Below, piece after piece: positions 55,320 to 62,617 of a stretch of DNA of 62,617 nt; the first letter of the stretch is position 1; each line of letters opens with the position of its first letter. The notes under the pieces were generated by a model. That model ran no database searches and was not told the DNA's origin. It saw only the letters and a list, made by a program, of their open reading frames with translations. The stretch lies in assembly GCA_902774045.1 (NCBI GenBank), contig CACYGW010000012.1:1-62617 (forward strand), written 5' to 3'. The stretch is from an uncultured Bacteroidia bacterium (GTDB lineage Bacteria > Bacteroidota > Bacteroidia > Bacteroidales > UBA932). Made by a program: the position numbers and the translations under genes.

Positions 55320-57857
55320 TTATTTTCCAACACTGGAAGCTCTGTCGCTAAGCTTCCCGTTTTTGCGGTGCGATGTGTAGAAAGGAATCCATATGCCCAG
55401 CTTGAGTCCGCTTTGCGGGCGTATGTATCCTTGAGCGCTGAAGTAATCAGGAGACTCATTTGGCCATCCCATTCCTATGTTGGTGAATTTCACAAAAATG
55501 CAGGCCTTTTTCCATTGGACATTGACAAATGCATCTATGTAGGGGCAGTTGCCAATCTTTTCTATTGTCTGATTGTGGAATACTCCGGTAGACGGCCTGA
55601 AGGTGGGGGCATACCACTCCGGTGTCCAGGTGGTGTTGGCTCCAAGCTGCATCTTCATAACGTCCCCGCTTATGTTAAACTGGAAGTACCATCTTAAGTT
55701 AAGCGCAACGGGCGGCAGCGGAAGCACTTCCTTGTCCGAGCTCACCTGAACCAGGGCGCGGTTGTCAAAATGGAATTTCCACAATTTAAGGTTTTTTTCT
55801 ACAGCAAGGCTTATCACGTGCATAGGGCTGGTGTTCTGGCGGGCTATTCCAAGCGTGTCGTAGAAAATATTGCCGTCCAGAAGCGCATAGCCGGCGCTTG
55901 CCTTAAAATCCCAGTGAGGAATGTCTATGGAACCCGTAATCTTGGTGGTGCTTATCTTCTTGAAATCGTTGTTCCACCTGTCGTGGTTGCCATAGTATTT
56001 TTTCTGGAAGAATTCCGGCTCGTCAAGACTGGTTTCAAAGCCCAGGCCTATGGTTACGGGACTCTTGCGTGCTTTTCTGAACGGGTAGAAGGAATAACCG
56101 GCTTTGGCCTTTACTCCAAAATCTCCGGACTCATCGCCAACGGCCACAAAGAATGCCTGGCCTTCCCACTGGAAGCCTCCCAGCATACCGCTGGCTCCTC
56201 CATAAATATAAGAAGAGTTCCAGGTGGTTTCCTTCTTCTTGTGCACGGCACTAAGTGGCTCCTGCATATAGTAACGCAGAATCCTGTTGCCAATCCCTAC
56301 ATCCAGGGTAGAAACCAGCGACTCGCGGGACCAGGGCTGAAGTTTGGCAAAAACCCTGTTCTCCAGTTTGGTTACGTGAAGCGAGTCGTAAGACACCCCG
56401 GGATTTATGTAGAACTTATTCCTGTAGTAGTTCTTTCCCCTGTCGCCGGTAATCTCGTCCTCGTATATCCTGCTGTAGTTGGAATACTCGCTGCTATGCC
56501 CCAGGAAGGCCGACGTTACGTCTACCGATGAAAGCGAATCTGTCTGTCTTCCAAAGATTTTTGCAAGGAAAGGGAGGGGGAACCTGTATTGCTGGTCTAC
56601 AAAAATGGTATTCTTTACAATTTTGCTGGAAGCGTTTTCAAGATTCACGGGAATCTCTCTGGAACCCACCGTAGTATCCCTAATCCAGAAGCTGTCTTCC
56701 ATACCACCGTTCTCGTGCTTCTTTATGCTGTTGTTTATTATACCCGCATGTGCCAGGTACTTCTTTCCGGCATAGTTAAGCCAGGCTGCAAAGGTGCGGT
56801 TGTCAACCCTTTCGTTATCAAGCATACCATTGGAACCCACCCGGTCGTACATAAGGCTCACGTTAAACTCCGGATGAATGTTCTGGCTGGCCAGAATGTG
56901 AATCTGGGACTCTTCCCTTTCTGTATTGGAGAATAGGTTGCCCCAGTAGGCCAGTTCCGTGTAAGGAGTCTTGGTATTGTACATGGGCAGGGTCTCTGGG
57001 CTGTAACTATGGCCCTCGTACTCCTGGTAGAAGGATACACCCTCGTGGTACTCCCGTTTAAAGTAATTGTATGATTGATAGGGAGAACCGATGGTTCCGG
57101 GATAGGTGGCGCCCACGTCTTCCCTCAGGAAGCGGTAGTCGTTGTACCAGTGATTGCTTGTGGTATCTATCAGCTTTGGATATACATTGGCAAGCAGGTT
57201 GTCCCTGTTCCAGTAAATAACCCTCTTGTACCACATTGAATCCGGCAGGGCGAAGGTCTCCAGAATTCTGGGAGTGTTCTCCCTGATGCTGTCCTTGACG
57301 TGCTGCAGGCTGTCTTTGATATTAAAGAGGCTGTCCAGCTGACGCTGCTGGCGCTTTAGCTTAAGATTGTCATTGTAGCGCTTGCGCTCTTCCTTGCTAA
57401 GGCTGTTGTACCACTGCTCGAACTTAAGTTTGGCCAGGGCAGTGGAATCTGCAAAGTAAATAGAGTCTATTTTTACCCGCAGGGAATCGTCTCCGGCGGC
57501 CTTAAGGGAATCTATAACCTGTCTGTGTGTAAGGGAATCCACAAGGGCAAGATACCACTTGTAGCGGAAGGGATCCGTGAATTTAAGAGAATCCGGAATC
57601 TTTATAGTGTCTCTTGCCAGAATCTCGGGAATGGAATCTGCTACGGAAAGTACTCCTTCCAGGGAGTCTCCTTCTGCCCGCGAGCCTCCTTTGCGGAATT
57701 TGATGTAAATGCGCTCGTTTTTATATATGACGGTATCGGCAGCATCGCCCCTCTGCCCGTCAATCCCTGATCGGGAAAAATCAGACCCCACCATCTGTAT
57801 GCAGGCAAAAAATACCAGCAGCGCGGGGAACCATATTTTTGACAAAAACTTACGCAT
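55320..57857 (-). CDS. Putative outer membrane porin of Bacteroidetes
   Basis: 845 residues. A signal at about 1-25 is followed by a charged N-terminal region (about 40-200) with coiled-coil-like KRYNDNLKLKRQQRQLDSLF, and then about 600 residues of alternating aromatic/polar beta strands ending near LKLGIWIPFYTSHRKNG. This is the layout of the Bacteroidetes putative porin family. It is probably a pore or transporter, with no substrate known. Part of a minus-strand envelope group. Confidence 0.75.
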   Translation of the reverse strand: MRKFLSKIWFPALLVFFACIQMVGSDFSRSGIDGQRGDAADTVIYKNERIYIKFRKGGSRAEGDSLEGVLSVADSIPEILARDTIKIPDSLKFTDPFRYKWYLALVDSLTHRQVIDSLKAAGDDSLRVKIDSIYFADSTALAKLKFEQWYNSLSKEERKRYNDNLKLKRQQRQLDSLFNIKDSLQHVKDSIRENTPRILETFALPDSMWYKRVIYWNRDNLLANVYPKLIDTTSNHWYNDYRFLREDVGATYPGTIGSPYQSYNYFKREYHEGVSFYQEYEGHSYSPETLPMYNTKTPYTELAYWGNLFSNTEREESQIHILASQNIHPEFNVSLMYDRVGSNGMLDNERVDNRTFAAWLNYAGKKYLAHAGIINNSIKKHENGGMEDSFWIRDTTVGSREIPVNLENASSKIVKNTIFVDQQYRFPLPFLAKIFGRQTDSLSSVDVTSAFLGHSSEYSNYSRIYEDEITGDRGKNYYRNKFYINPGVSYDSLHVTKLENRVFAKLQPWSRESLVSTLDVGIGNRILRYYMQEPLSAVHKKKETTWNSSYIYGGASGMLGGFQWEGQAFFVAVGDESGDFGVKAKAGYSFYPFRKARKSPVTIGLGFETSLDEPEFFQKKYYGNHDRWNNDFKKISTTKITGSIDIPHWDFKASAGYALLDGNIFYDTLGIARQNTSPMHVISLAVEKNLKLWKFHFDNRALVQVSSDKEVLPLPPVALNLRWYFQFNISGDVMKMQLGANTTWTPEWYAPTFRPSTGVFHNQTIEKIGNCPYIDAFVNVQWKKACIFVKFTNIGMGWPNESPDYFSAQGYIRPQSGLKLGIWIPFYTSHRKNGKLSDRASSVGK

Positions 57858-57881
57858 AACTCTATAGGCCCTGCAAATCTC

Positions 57882-59105
57882 TTAGTTTACCAGCGAGGTA
57901 TTCTGGTTCCAGGACAGTGTCTTGTAATAATTCTTTATGAAGGCGTTGCCCACGGTGGGAAGATACATGCTCATACCGGAGAAACTCTCAATCTGGTGCA
58001 GCCCGTCAATGCTGCTGTAATACTGCCCCGTGTGGCCCTTGTAAACTACGCATTTGGCCAGAATCTCTTCCAGGCGGGTTTTCTCTTCTGCGGATATGCC
58101 TGCCTTAACAAGAATGTCTTCCAGGTCAAAAAACCAGGCCTCGTCTCCTCCAAAGAAGGTCTGCACCTGGTCGCTCTCCCAGTCAATGGCATTAATCTGG
58201 CTCCTGTATGTCTGGAACAATTCTTTGCAGTATGCGGCCAGTTCTCCAAGAGCGGAAGTCTTTACAAGAGAGATTGTTGCGGATTTGTTTATCCCGGACT
58301 GACTTTCGTACTTGGCCTTGAAGTCTTCGCAGACTCCCTGAACGGAATTCTCCTGCAGAAGGCGGGCGGCCATTGTCGTGTACTCGAAGCCGCCGGAGAG
58401 AATTTCTGCCGGGGAGAAGGCAATGTAGTCTGTCACCGACCTTAGGGCGTAGGCTATTTCTACGCAGCCACCAAAGCAGGCGTCCAGCACAAAGTAGTCC
58501 AGATGATAAGGGAAGGCCTTGGCCATGTCCTCTATTTCAATCTCTACAGAGTGATAAACGTTGTCCTGATAGTTGTTTTCCTGTCCTATGGTCGACGGCC
58601 TGATTGCCGATGGTGCTGGGGCGGAATAGATAGAGGCATTTCCGTAAATATTCTCCGGAAGCCAGCCTGTAGAATGGGAAGAGAAGACCATTCCGTATCC
58701 CTTTGCAGGGTACATCGTGCCTATGTCGCTCATTACAGTGCGAAGCGTGGCAGGGTCTGCAAGAATGGTTCCTACCGGATAGGTCTTTACCGTATCAAGT
58801 ACAACCTTGTTCTTTTTCTTGTACAACTGGATCAGTACTGGGGAGGTCTCTCTGGTGAAGGAGCCGTCGTAAGGCTTGCTCACTATGAGAATTACGTCTT
58901 TTCCCGTTCCTTTTGCGGGTACGAATCCCTGGGTAAGTTCTCTTATGTTGGTCTGGAGGTAGTTCCTAAGGCTGTTGAAGCCGGCGGAGTACAGGACCAT
59001 GACCTTGCGGTCTGCAATCTCTTCTGCAGTAGGGTCTTTGTGACAGGACAAAAGGCCTGTTGCCAAGGCCGCAAAAAGCAGTGTTACATTAAAGAACCGT
59101 TTCAT
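57882..59105 (-). CDS. C11 (clostripain-like) cysteine peptidase lipoprotein
   Basis: 407 residues from ATG 59105 (MKRFFNVTLL), giving a clean lipobox GLLSC (C21); an in-frame start 16 codons upstream would spoil the signal. The catalytic histidine is in FSSHSTGW (H144) and the cysteine in LDACFGGCVE (C210), as in clostripain/C11 peptidases. It probably sits at the cell surface or in the periplasm. It follows the HhH gene by 55 bases. Confidence 0.85.
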   Translation of the reverse strand: MKRFFNVTLLFAALATGLLSCHKDPTAEEIADRKVMVLYSAGFNSLRNYLQTNIRELTQGFVPAKGTGKDVILIVSKPYDGSFTRETSPVLIQLYKKKNKVVLDTVKTYPVGTILADPATLRTVMSDIGTMYPAKGYGMVFSSHSTGWLPENIYGNASIYSAPAPSAIRPSTIGQENNYQDNVYHSVEIEIEDMAKAFPYHLDYFVLDACFGGCVEIAYALRSVTDYIAFSPAEILSGGFEYTTMAARLLQENSVQGVCEDFKAKYESQSGINKSATISLVKTSALGELAAYCKELFQTYRSQINAIDWESDQVQTFFGGDEAWFFDLEDILVKAGISAEEKTRLEEILAKCVVYKGHTGQYYSSIDGLHQIESFSGMSMYLPTVGNAFIKNYYKTLSWNQNTSLVN

Positions 59106-59160
59106 ACCCATATAATTTACGTTCGGTTTCATACATTCGTGCAAAGTTATCAAATTTCAA

Positions 59161-60045
59161 TCAATATTCAAATATCCGGCAGCGTTCCAGGCGCTCTGCG
59201 TTCTCTTTGTCAAGTACTCCTGCCCGCAGCAGGGCCTTTACCGTATAGTTTTCCGGGCTGTTGTTTTCCCTGAAAAGCACTACTCCGTGGGCGCGGCCCC
59301 TTATGTAGGGGTGGAACTTAAGGGAGTCCTCGGGAAGAGTCCACAGCCTGAAGGGGGCAGAGGGCCCTACAGTAATCAGGTCTTTAAGGCCGGAGAACCG
59401 GACACTATCGAACCTCCATATATCCATTAGTTGTTCCGGGAAAGAATAACCTCCGAGTTCCCGGCGGTAGCTTACCATCTTGGCTGCAAAGTAAGGGCCT
59501 ATGCCCGGCAGGGCATCGAACTGGGCACTATCGGCCGTGTTAATATCCAAAAGTGGTATGTCTATATAGGGCTCCAGCCTCTTGAATACCGAATCTTCCA
59601 CCACGTAGGACCGGGCAAAATCTGCCTTGCGGGCAAATCTTCCTCCTTTTTGCCTGTAGGCATCGATGGTTTCTGCCTGCTTCTGGCTAAAGCCAAGGCG
59701 CACCAGGTCTTCTACGCTCACGGTGTTGGGGTCGAACCTGAAATTCTCGTACTGGCGCCGGGCTGTGTTTTTCCTTACGGCGCTCACGGTGGGGGAGTGG
59801 GCGGCATTCCTCCGTTCTGTCTTTACAGGACTACCCTTACGCTTGTAATCTCCGGATCCGGACTCCGGCCCCCTCTCAAGATAGATGTAAACGGTGTCCG
59901 GGGAATCCCGCGTGGCGGCAATTCCTGTAACGGCTGCATTGTGGATAAATAGTGCCGTCTGATAACCTACGGCAAGGAAGACCAGGGCTATAACCCCTGT
60001 AGAGAAGGACCTAGACGGGCTCTTCTTCTCTTGTTTTTCTGTCAT
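59161..60045 (-). CDS. Helix-hairpin-helix protein, ComEA-like
   Basis: 294 residues with one N-terminal membrane helix (about 15-35), a linker, and at least two helix-hairpin-helix units: DLVRLGFSQKQAETIDAYRQKGG (first, about 110-135) and INTADSAQFDALPGIGPYFAAK (second, about 170-195). The ComEA-type DNA receptor is the obvious parallel, though the repeated HhH units also occur in other Bacteroidetes proteins. The annotated start overlaps rsmI by 35 bases, so a shorter start is possible. Confidence 0.75.
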   Translation of the reverse strand: MTEKQEKKSPSRSFSTGVIALVFLAVGYQTALFIHNAAVTGIAATRDSPDTVYIYLERGPESGSGDYKRKGSPVKTERRNAAHSPTVSAVRKNTARRQYENFRFDPNTVSVEDLVRLGFSQKQAETIDAYRQKGGRFARKADFARSYVVEDSVFKRLEPYIDIPLLDINTADSAQFDALPGIGPYFAAKMVSYRRELGGYSFPEQLMDIWRFDSVRFSGLKDLITVGPSAPFRLWTLPEDSLKFHPYIRGRAHGVVLFRENNSPENYTVKALLRAGVLDKENAERLERCRIFEY

Positions 60046-60730
60046 TACGCTTCATTCCCTCTTCTCCTTTTACTATAATAACTATTTCACCTTTGGGCTC
60101 GTGCTGGCGAAAGTGCTGTGCCACTTCTTCCAGGGTGCCTCTTTGGTGTTCCTCGAATTTTTTAGAGATTTCTCTTGCTACGCTGCACTGGCGCTGCGGG
60201 CCAAAGACCGTGATGAATTGCTCCAGAGTCTTTACCAGCCTGTAGGGGCTCTCATAGAAGACCATTGTGCGGGTTTCTGTCTTAAGCTGTTCCAGCAGCG
60301 TCTGGCGGCCTTTTTTCACGGGTAGAAAACCCTCGAAGCAGAATCTGTCGCAGGGCAGGCCGGACGATACAAGAGCCGGTATGCAGGCCGTGGCTCCGGG
60401 GAGCGTCTGAACCTCTATGCCTTCCGACGCACAAAGTCTTGCCAGGAAAAATCCGGGGTCTGATATCCCCGGGGTGCCGGCGTCGCTTATCAAGGCGATG
60501 TTTTTCCCGGCCAGCAGTTCGTTGACCACCTGGGCCGATGCTGCGTGTTCGTTGAATTTATGGTGCGAGCGCAGCGGCTTGTGAATGTCGTAGTGCTTCA
60601 GAAGCACGGAACTGGTGCGGGTGTCTTCTGCAAGGATAAGGTCTGCTTCTCCCAACACCTTAATGGCCCTGAGGGTTATGTCTTCAAGGTTGCCTACGGG
60701 GGTGGGGACTATGTACAGGGTTCCGGCCAT
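60011..60730 (-). CDS. rsmI: 16S rRNA (cytidine(1402)-2'-O)-methyltransferase
   Basis: 239 residues of the tetrapyrrole-methylase-fold RsmI family, which methylates the 2'-OH of C1402 of 16S rRNA. Diagnostic: LYIVPTPVGNLEDITLRAI, LAEDTRTS, ALISDAGTPGISDPG and FYESPYRL. It shares one base with the stop of the acidic repeat gene (TAATG) and overlaps the HhH gene by 35 bases. Confidence 0.95.
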   Translation of the reverse strand: MAGTLYIVPTPVGNLEDITLRAIKVLGEADLILAEDTRTSSVLLKHYDIHKPLRSHHKFNEHAASAQVVNELLAGKNIALISDAGTPGISDPGFFLARLCASEGIEVQTLPGATACIPALVSSGLPCDRFCFEGFLPVKKGRQTLLEQLKTETRTMVFYESPYRLVKTLEQFITVFGPQRQCSVAREISKKFEEHQRGTLEEVAQHFRQHEPKGEIVIIVKGEEGMKRNDRKTREEEPV

Positions 60731-61503
60731 TATTTGCGTATTTTGCGGCGCACGGCCATCATAAAGCGGTAAACGTCGTCAGATTCCAGGTTCCACTCGG
60801 GGAAATTCTCGCTAAGGAAACTCATGGCTTCTGCAAACGTTTCTGTATTGTTTAGTTTGTCGATGGTGCTTTGGTACAGGGCTCCGTCTTTACGGAACAG
60901 TTTGTTTATGAATACTACCTGGTCTCCAAGGCCTATTGCGCTGCGGATAGATTTAACTTCCGGCCCGGGGATGTCTGTTCTCCAGGTTACGCGGCCTGTC
61001 ATTGCATCTGCAATGCTTCTGGCCGGCGTGGTTTTCTGATTGATGGATGCCGGGGCTTTTTGATCTTCCAATGGTTTCCCGAAGAGGGCTGTTTCCATAT
61101 CTTCAAGGTCAACCTCGTCCCCCGCCTCGAATATAGTCTTTGTCTCGGGAGTTGTCTCGGGAGTTGTCTCGGGAGTTGCCTCGGGCTCGGGTTCCGGAAT
61201 GGGCTCCAGAATGGGTTCGGGCTCCGGGGTGGGCTCCGGTGTGGGCTCCGGTTCGGGGAGCAGGGTCTCGCTGACGGGCCCGGCACCATCGGCCTCAAAA
61301 TCCAAATCCTCGGGGGAGAGGGATAGGTCTAATGGTTCCTCGTCCAGGGGCCTGGGTGCAGGCTTTTCAATTAAAACGGGCTTCTCTGCGGGAGCGCAAG
61401 CCTTAAGAGACTGAATTTCAGCAGTCAGATTGTCCAGCTGGTTTTTAAGCTCCAGGGCCTTTGCTTCAAGTTCGCTTAATTTCTCAAAAAAGTTAGCATC
61501 CAT
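60730..61503 (-). CDS. Protein with coiled coil, Pro/Glu/Thr repeats and conserved C-terminal domain
   Basis: 257 residues. Residues ~1-35 form a coiled coil ([20 protein letters not shown]), residues ~80-135 a run of PEPTPEP- and PETT-type repeats, and residues ~165-257 a compact conserved-looking domain ([22 protein letters not shown], then helices to [11 protein letters not shown]). I do not recognise a named family; no membrane segment or signal is seen, so it is cytoplasmic. It is coupled to rsmI and divergent from tdk. Confidence 0.65.
   Translation of the reverse strand: MDANFFEKLSELEAKALELKNQLDNLTAEIQSLKACAPAEKPVLIEKPAPRPLDEEPLDLSLSPEDLDFEADGAGPVSETLLPEPEPTPEPTPEPEPILEPIPEPEPEATPETTPETTPETKTIFEAGDEVDLEDMETALFGKPLEDQKAPASINQKTTPARSIADAMTGRVTWRTDIPGPEVKSIRSAIGLGDQVVFINKLFRKDGALYQSTIDKLNNTETFAEAMSFLSENFPEWNLESDDVYRFMMAVRRKIRK
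61142..61177. repeat. 12-bp tandem repeat, three units
   Basis: GTCTCGGGAGTT occurs three times in direct succession and is then followed by a degenerate copy. It encodes the ETTP repeats of the acidic protein on the minus strand. Unit length is a multiple of 3, so copy-number changes would keep the frame. Confidence 0.85.
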
Positions 61504-61563
61504 AAGTTTTATTCATTATATTTGCTAAGCAATCGCCAAGCAAATCTTTACAAAAATACAAAT

Positions 61564-62145
61564 ATGTTTTCAGAAAACACAAAAAAATCAGGATGTATTG
61601 AGGTTATCTGCGGATCTATGTTTTCCGGCAAAACAGAGGAACTCATAAGAAGGCTCAAAAGAGCCCAGTTCGCAAAGCAAAAGATAGAAATCTTCAAGCC
61701 CACCGTAGATACCCGTTACTCAGACCTTGACGTGGTATCCCACGACCTTCACTCTATCCCCTGCACCCCTATAAAGTCTCCGTCAAAGATGCTCTCCGTA
61801 GCACCGGACGTAGAGGTAGTGGGCATAGATGAGGCTCAGTTCTTTGACAGCACCCTGATTGATGTGGCTCAGGAACTTGCAAACAGGGGAGTGCGCGTAA
61901 TAGTCGCCGGCCTGGATACCGACTACCTGGGTAAACCCTTCGGCCCCATCCCCGGGCTGATGGCCATAGCGGAGGATGTGCAGAAAGTTCACGCCATCTG
62001 CGTAAAATGCGGCAACCTTGCCAACCACTCGCACCGCCTCTCTGCCAGCAAGCAGCTTGTGGTTCTGGGAGAAAAGGACGTCTACGAGCCCCTCTGCCGC
62101 GACTGCTTCAACAAAGCCCTCGCCGAGGAATCTTCCGCAAAGTAG
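61564..62145 (+). CDS. tdk: Thymidine kinase
   Basis: Type II thymidine kinase of 193 residues from ATG 61564 ([14 protein letters not shown]); an in-frame start at 61522 is only about 1 base from a TATATTTG -7 element (61517-61524) and is rejected. Walker A loop [11 protein letters not shown] (about 16-26), the DEAQFF motif and the zinc-binding cysteine pairs (CVKCG and CRDC) are present. It phosphorylates thymidine in salvage. A hairpin terminator follows. Confidence 0.95.
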   Translation: MFSENTKKSGCIEVICGSMFSGKTEELIRRLKRAQFAKQKIEIFKPTVDTRYSDLDVVSHDLHSIPCTPIKSPSKMLSVAPDVEVVGIDEAQFFDSTLIDVAQELANRGVRVIVAGLDTDYLGKPFGPIPGLMAIAEDVQKVHAICVKCGNLANHSHRLSASKQLVVLGEKDVYEPLCRDCFNKALAEESSAK

Positions 62146-62223
62146 TTTTTGGCCAGTTGCACCACGAACTTTAACCATTAACTTGGCTTTCAAATTTGTT
62201 GCTTACAACAAGCAATATTTCCA

Positions 62224-62251
62224 AAAAGTGTTGCGCGCAAGCAACACTTTT
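62224..62251 (+). terminator. Terminator after tdk
   Basis: AAAAGTGTTGC (62224-62234) and GCAACACTTTT (62241-62251) form a perfect 11-pair stem with a 6-base loop, with further T-rich sequence after it. Confidence 0.88.
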
Positions 62252-62525
62252 ATTGTTTTTGCCTATACGACTGGTGACGGCCGCCGGGAGCGGGGCCCTT
62301 ATCCCGAGCTCAGGCGACCGGCGGTCCGTAGCCGGCGGACACCGTATACTCCGTCGGCGGCACCTCAAACAAAAATCTTTTTGGGGACCACCTCACCAGC
62401 ACCCTTAACACTTCTCCCGACGCTATCTGTGGGCCTCACCCTTCAACCCGAAATTCACCTTCCACGGTAATATGCCGCTGGTGCGTTGTATTGATGGTTC
62501 ACCTGCGAGGTGAGGAGATTTGAAG
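62252..62525. other. Non-coding spacer between tdk and the insertion sequence
   Basis: No credible gene. 62274-62345 is GC-rich with several short inverted repeats; its core (62294-62326) resembles, in inverted orientation, the GC-rich core at 26-61. The rest is of mixed composition, with a small CACCT-GCG-AGGTG hairpin at about 62502-62514 near the IS edge. Open frames here have no ribosome binding site and no recognisable product. Confidence 0.5.
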
Positions 62526-62538
62526 TGACCCCCAAAAG

Positions 62539-62568
62539 TTGGACATAAAAAAACACAATTATGTCCAA
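62539..62568 (+). promoter_or_regulatory. Hairpin enclosing the transposase start codon
   Basis: TTGGACATAA (62539-62548) is perfectly complementary to TTATGTCCAA (62559-62568), with a 10-base loop. The ATG at 62561-62563 lies in the right arm. A transcript entering from outside would fold the start codon into a stem, a device known in some other insertion sequences to limit transposase expression. Confidence 0.55.
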
Positions 62569-62617
62569 AATTTATTCATTTGACGAGAAAATTCAGGCAG
62601 TCAAATTATTTCAAAAA
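62561..62617 (+). CDS. Transposase OrfA-like N-terminus, partial
   Basis: Nineteen codons from ATG 62561 read MSKIYSFDEKIQAVKLFQK up to the window end. The FDEKIQAVKLF pattern fits the first helix of the helix-turn-helix of IS3-type OrfA transposases. Too short for family assignment beyond that. Confidence 0.6.
   Translation, partial: MSKIYSFDEKIQAVKLFQK

Larger units (their letters stand above)
62526..62617 (+). mobile_element. Left end of an IS3-like insertion sequence (cut by window end)
   Basis: TGACCCCCAAAAGTTGGACA at 62526-62545 is the kind of terminal inverted repeat seen on IS3-group elements of Bacteroidetes and is followed at once by a transposase-like start (62561). The right end, target duplication and most of the element are outside the window. 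Confidence 0.65.

Noticed and set aside
61142..61177. A short CRISPR-like repeat
   Set aside because: Direct 12-base tandem units without spacers inside a coding sequence; it encodes an amino acid repeat.
62196..62470. Small open frames between tdk and the insertion sequence
   Set aside because: Overlapping frames on both strands across hairpins and GC-rich non-coding DNA, without start signals or recognisable products.

Overview
The window looks like chromosomal DNA of a Bacteroidales bacterium (phylum Bacteroidota). The evidence is direct: promoters follow the Bacteroidetes pattern (TTTG, about 20 bases, TAnnTTTG), ribosome binding sites are mostly weak, and several genes belong to families typical of the group (DUF4295 after rpmG, DUF4296, DUF4199, DUF3575 with a FimB/Mfa2-like lipoprotein, an ExbB/ExbD/ExbD operon, an 845-residue putative porin, M13 and C11 peptidases). 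I cannot place it below order level. Most of the window is dense housekeeping DNA; only the last ~100 bases are clearly mobile.

Layout. 1-298: non-coding, with a GC-rich structured part, an inverted repeat and a promoter. 299-5715: an overlapping four-gene operon of CoA-transferase, a GNAT-ArgG fusion, an M20 deacylase and ArgH. 5712-7236 (minus): a glycosyltransferase and a DUF4199 protein. 7310-12452: translation and secretion genes thrS, infC (AUC start), rpmI, a broken rplT, lepB, rpmB, rpmG and DUF4295. 12591-19414: ftsY, pheT, a DUF4296 lipoprotein, an amidohydrolase, a radical SAM protein and deoC, closed by a strong terminator. 19546-22419: a three-gene cell-surface unit (HExxH lipoprotein, DUF3575 barrel, Mfa2-like lipoprotein). 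22489-22576: a tRNA-Leu lacking its 3' end. 22590-27865: 2-hydroxyacid dehydrogenase, guaA, typA, DUF177, rpmF and tRNA-Arg(CCT). 28051-36613: GDPD, an FGE-fold protein, argR, a 682-residue membrane-anchored protein, an acyl-CoA ligase, dCMP deaminase and an S41 protease. 36600-46765 (minus): tonB-like, udk, asnS, the Exb operon, asparaginase, tatD, dprA, queA and a Nudix hydrolase. 46821-54323: SRPBCC, an rRNA m5C methyltransferase, a TPR-like protein, two membrane proteins (minus), an M13 peptidase and a LolC/E-like permease. 54310-61503 (minus): MltF-like transglycosylase, porin, C11 peptidase, HhH protein, rsmI and an acidic repeat protein. 61564-62145: tdk. 62526-end: the left edge of an IS3-type insertion sequence.

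How genes work together. The arginine operon and the distant argR appear linked by two palindromes of the same geometry, one before the operon and one before the FGE-argR transcription unit. The Exb operon and the tonB-like gene lie on the same strand with asnS and udk between them and could form one energy-transducing complex. The minus-strand envelope genes (MltF, porin, C11) and the plus-strand M13/LolC-like pair make 51-59 kb an envelope neighbourhood.

The two most surprising local facts are internal losses in genes that should be intact: rplT (about 40 codons missing plus a frame change) and tRNA-Leu(CAG) (T-arm and acceptor 3' halves missing). Both could be assembly faults and should be checked against reads before any biology is read into them. 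I found no CRISPR array, no rRNA and no recognisable defence system.
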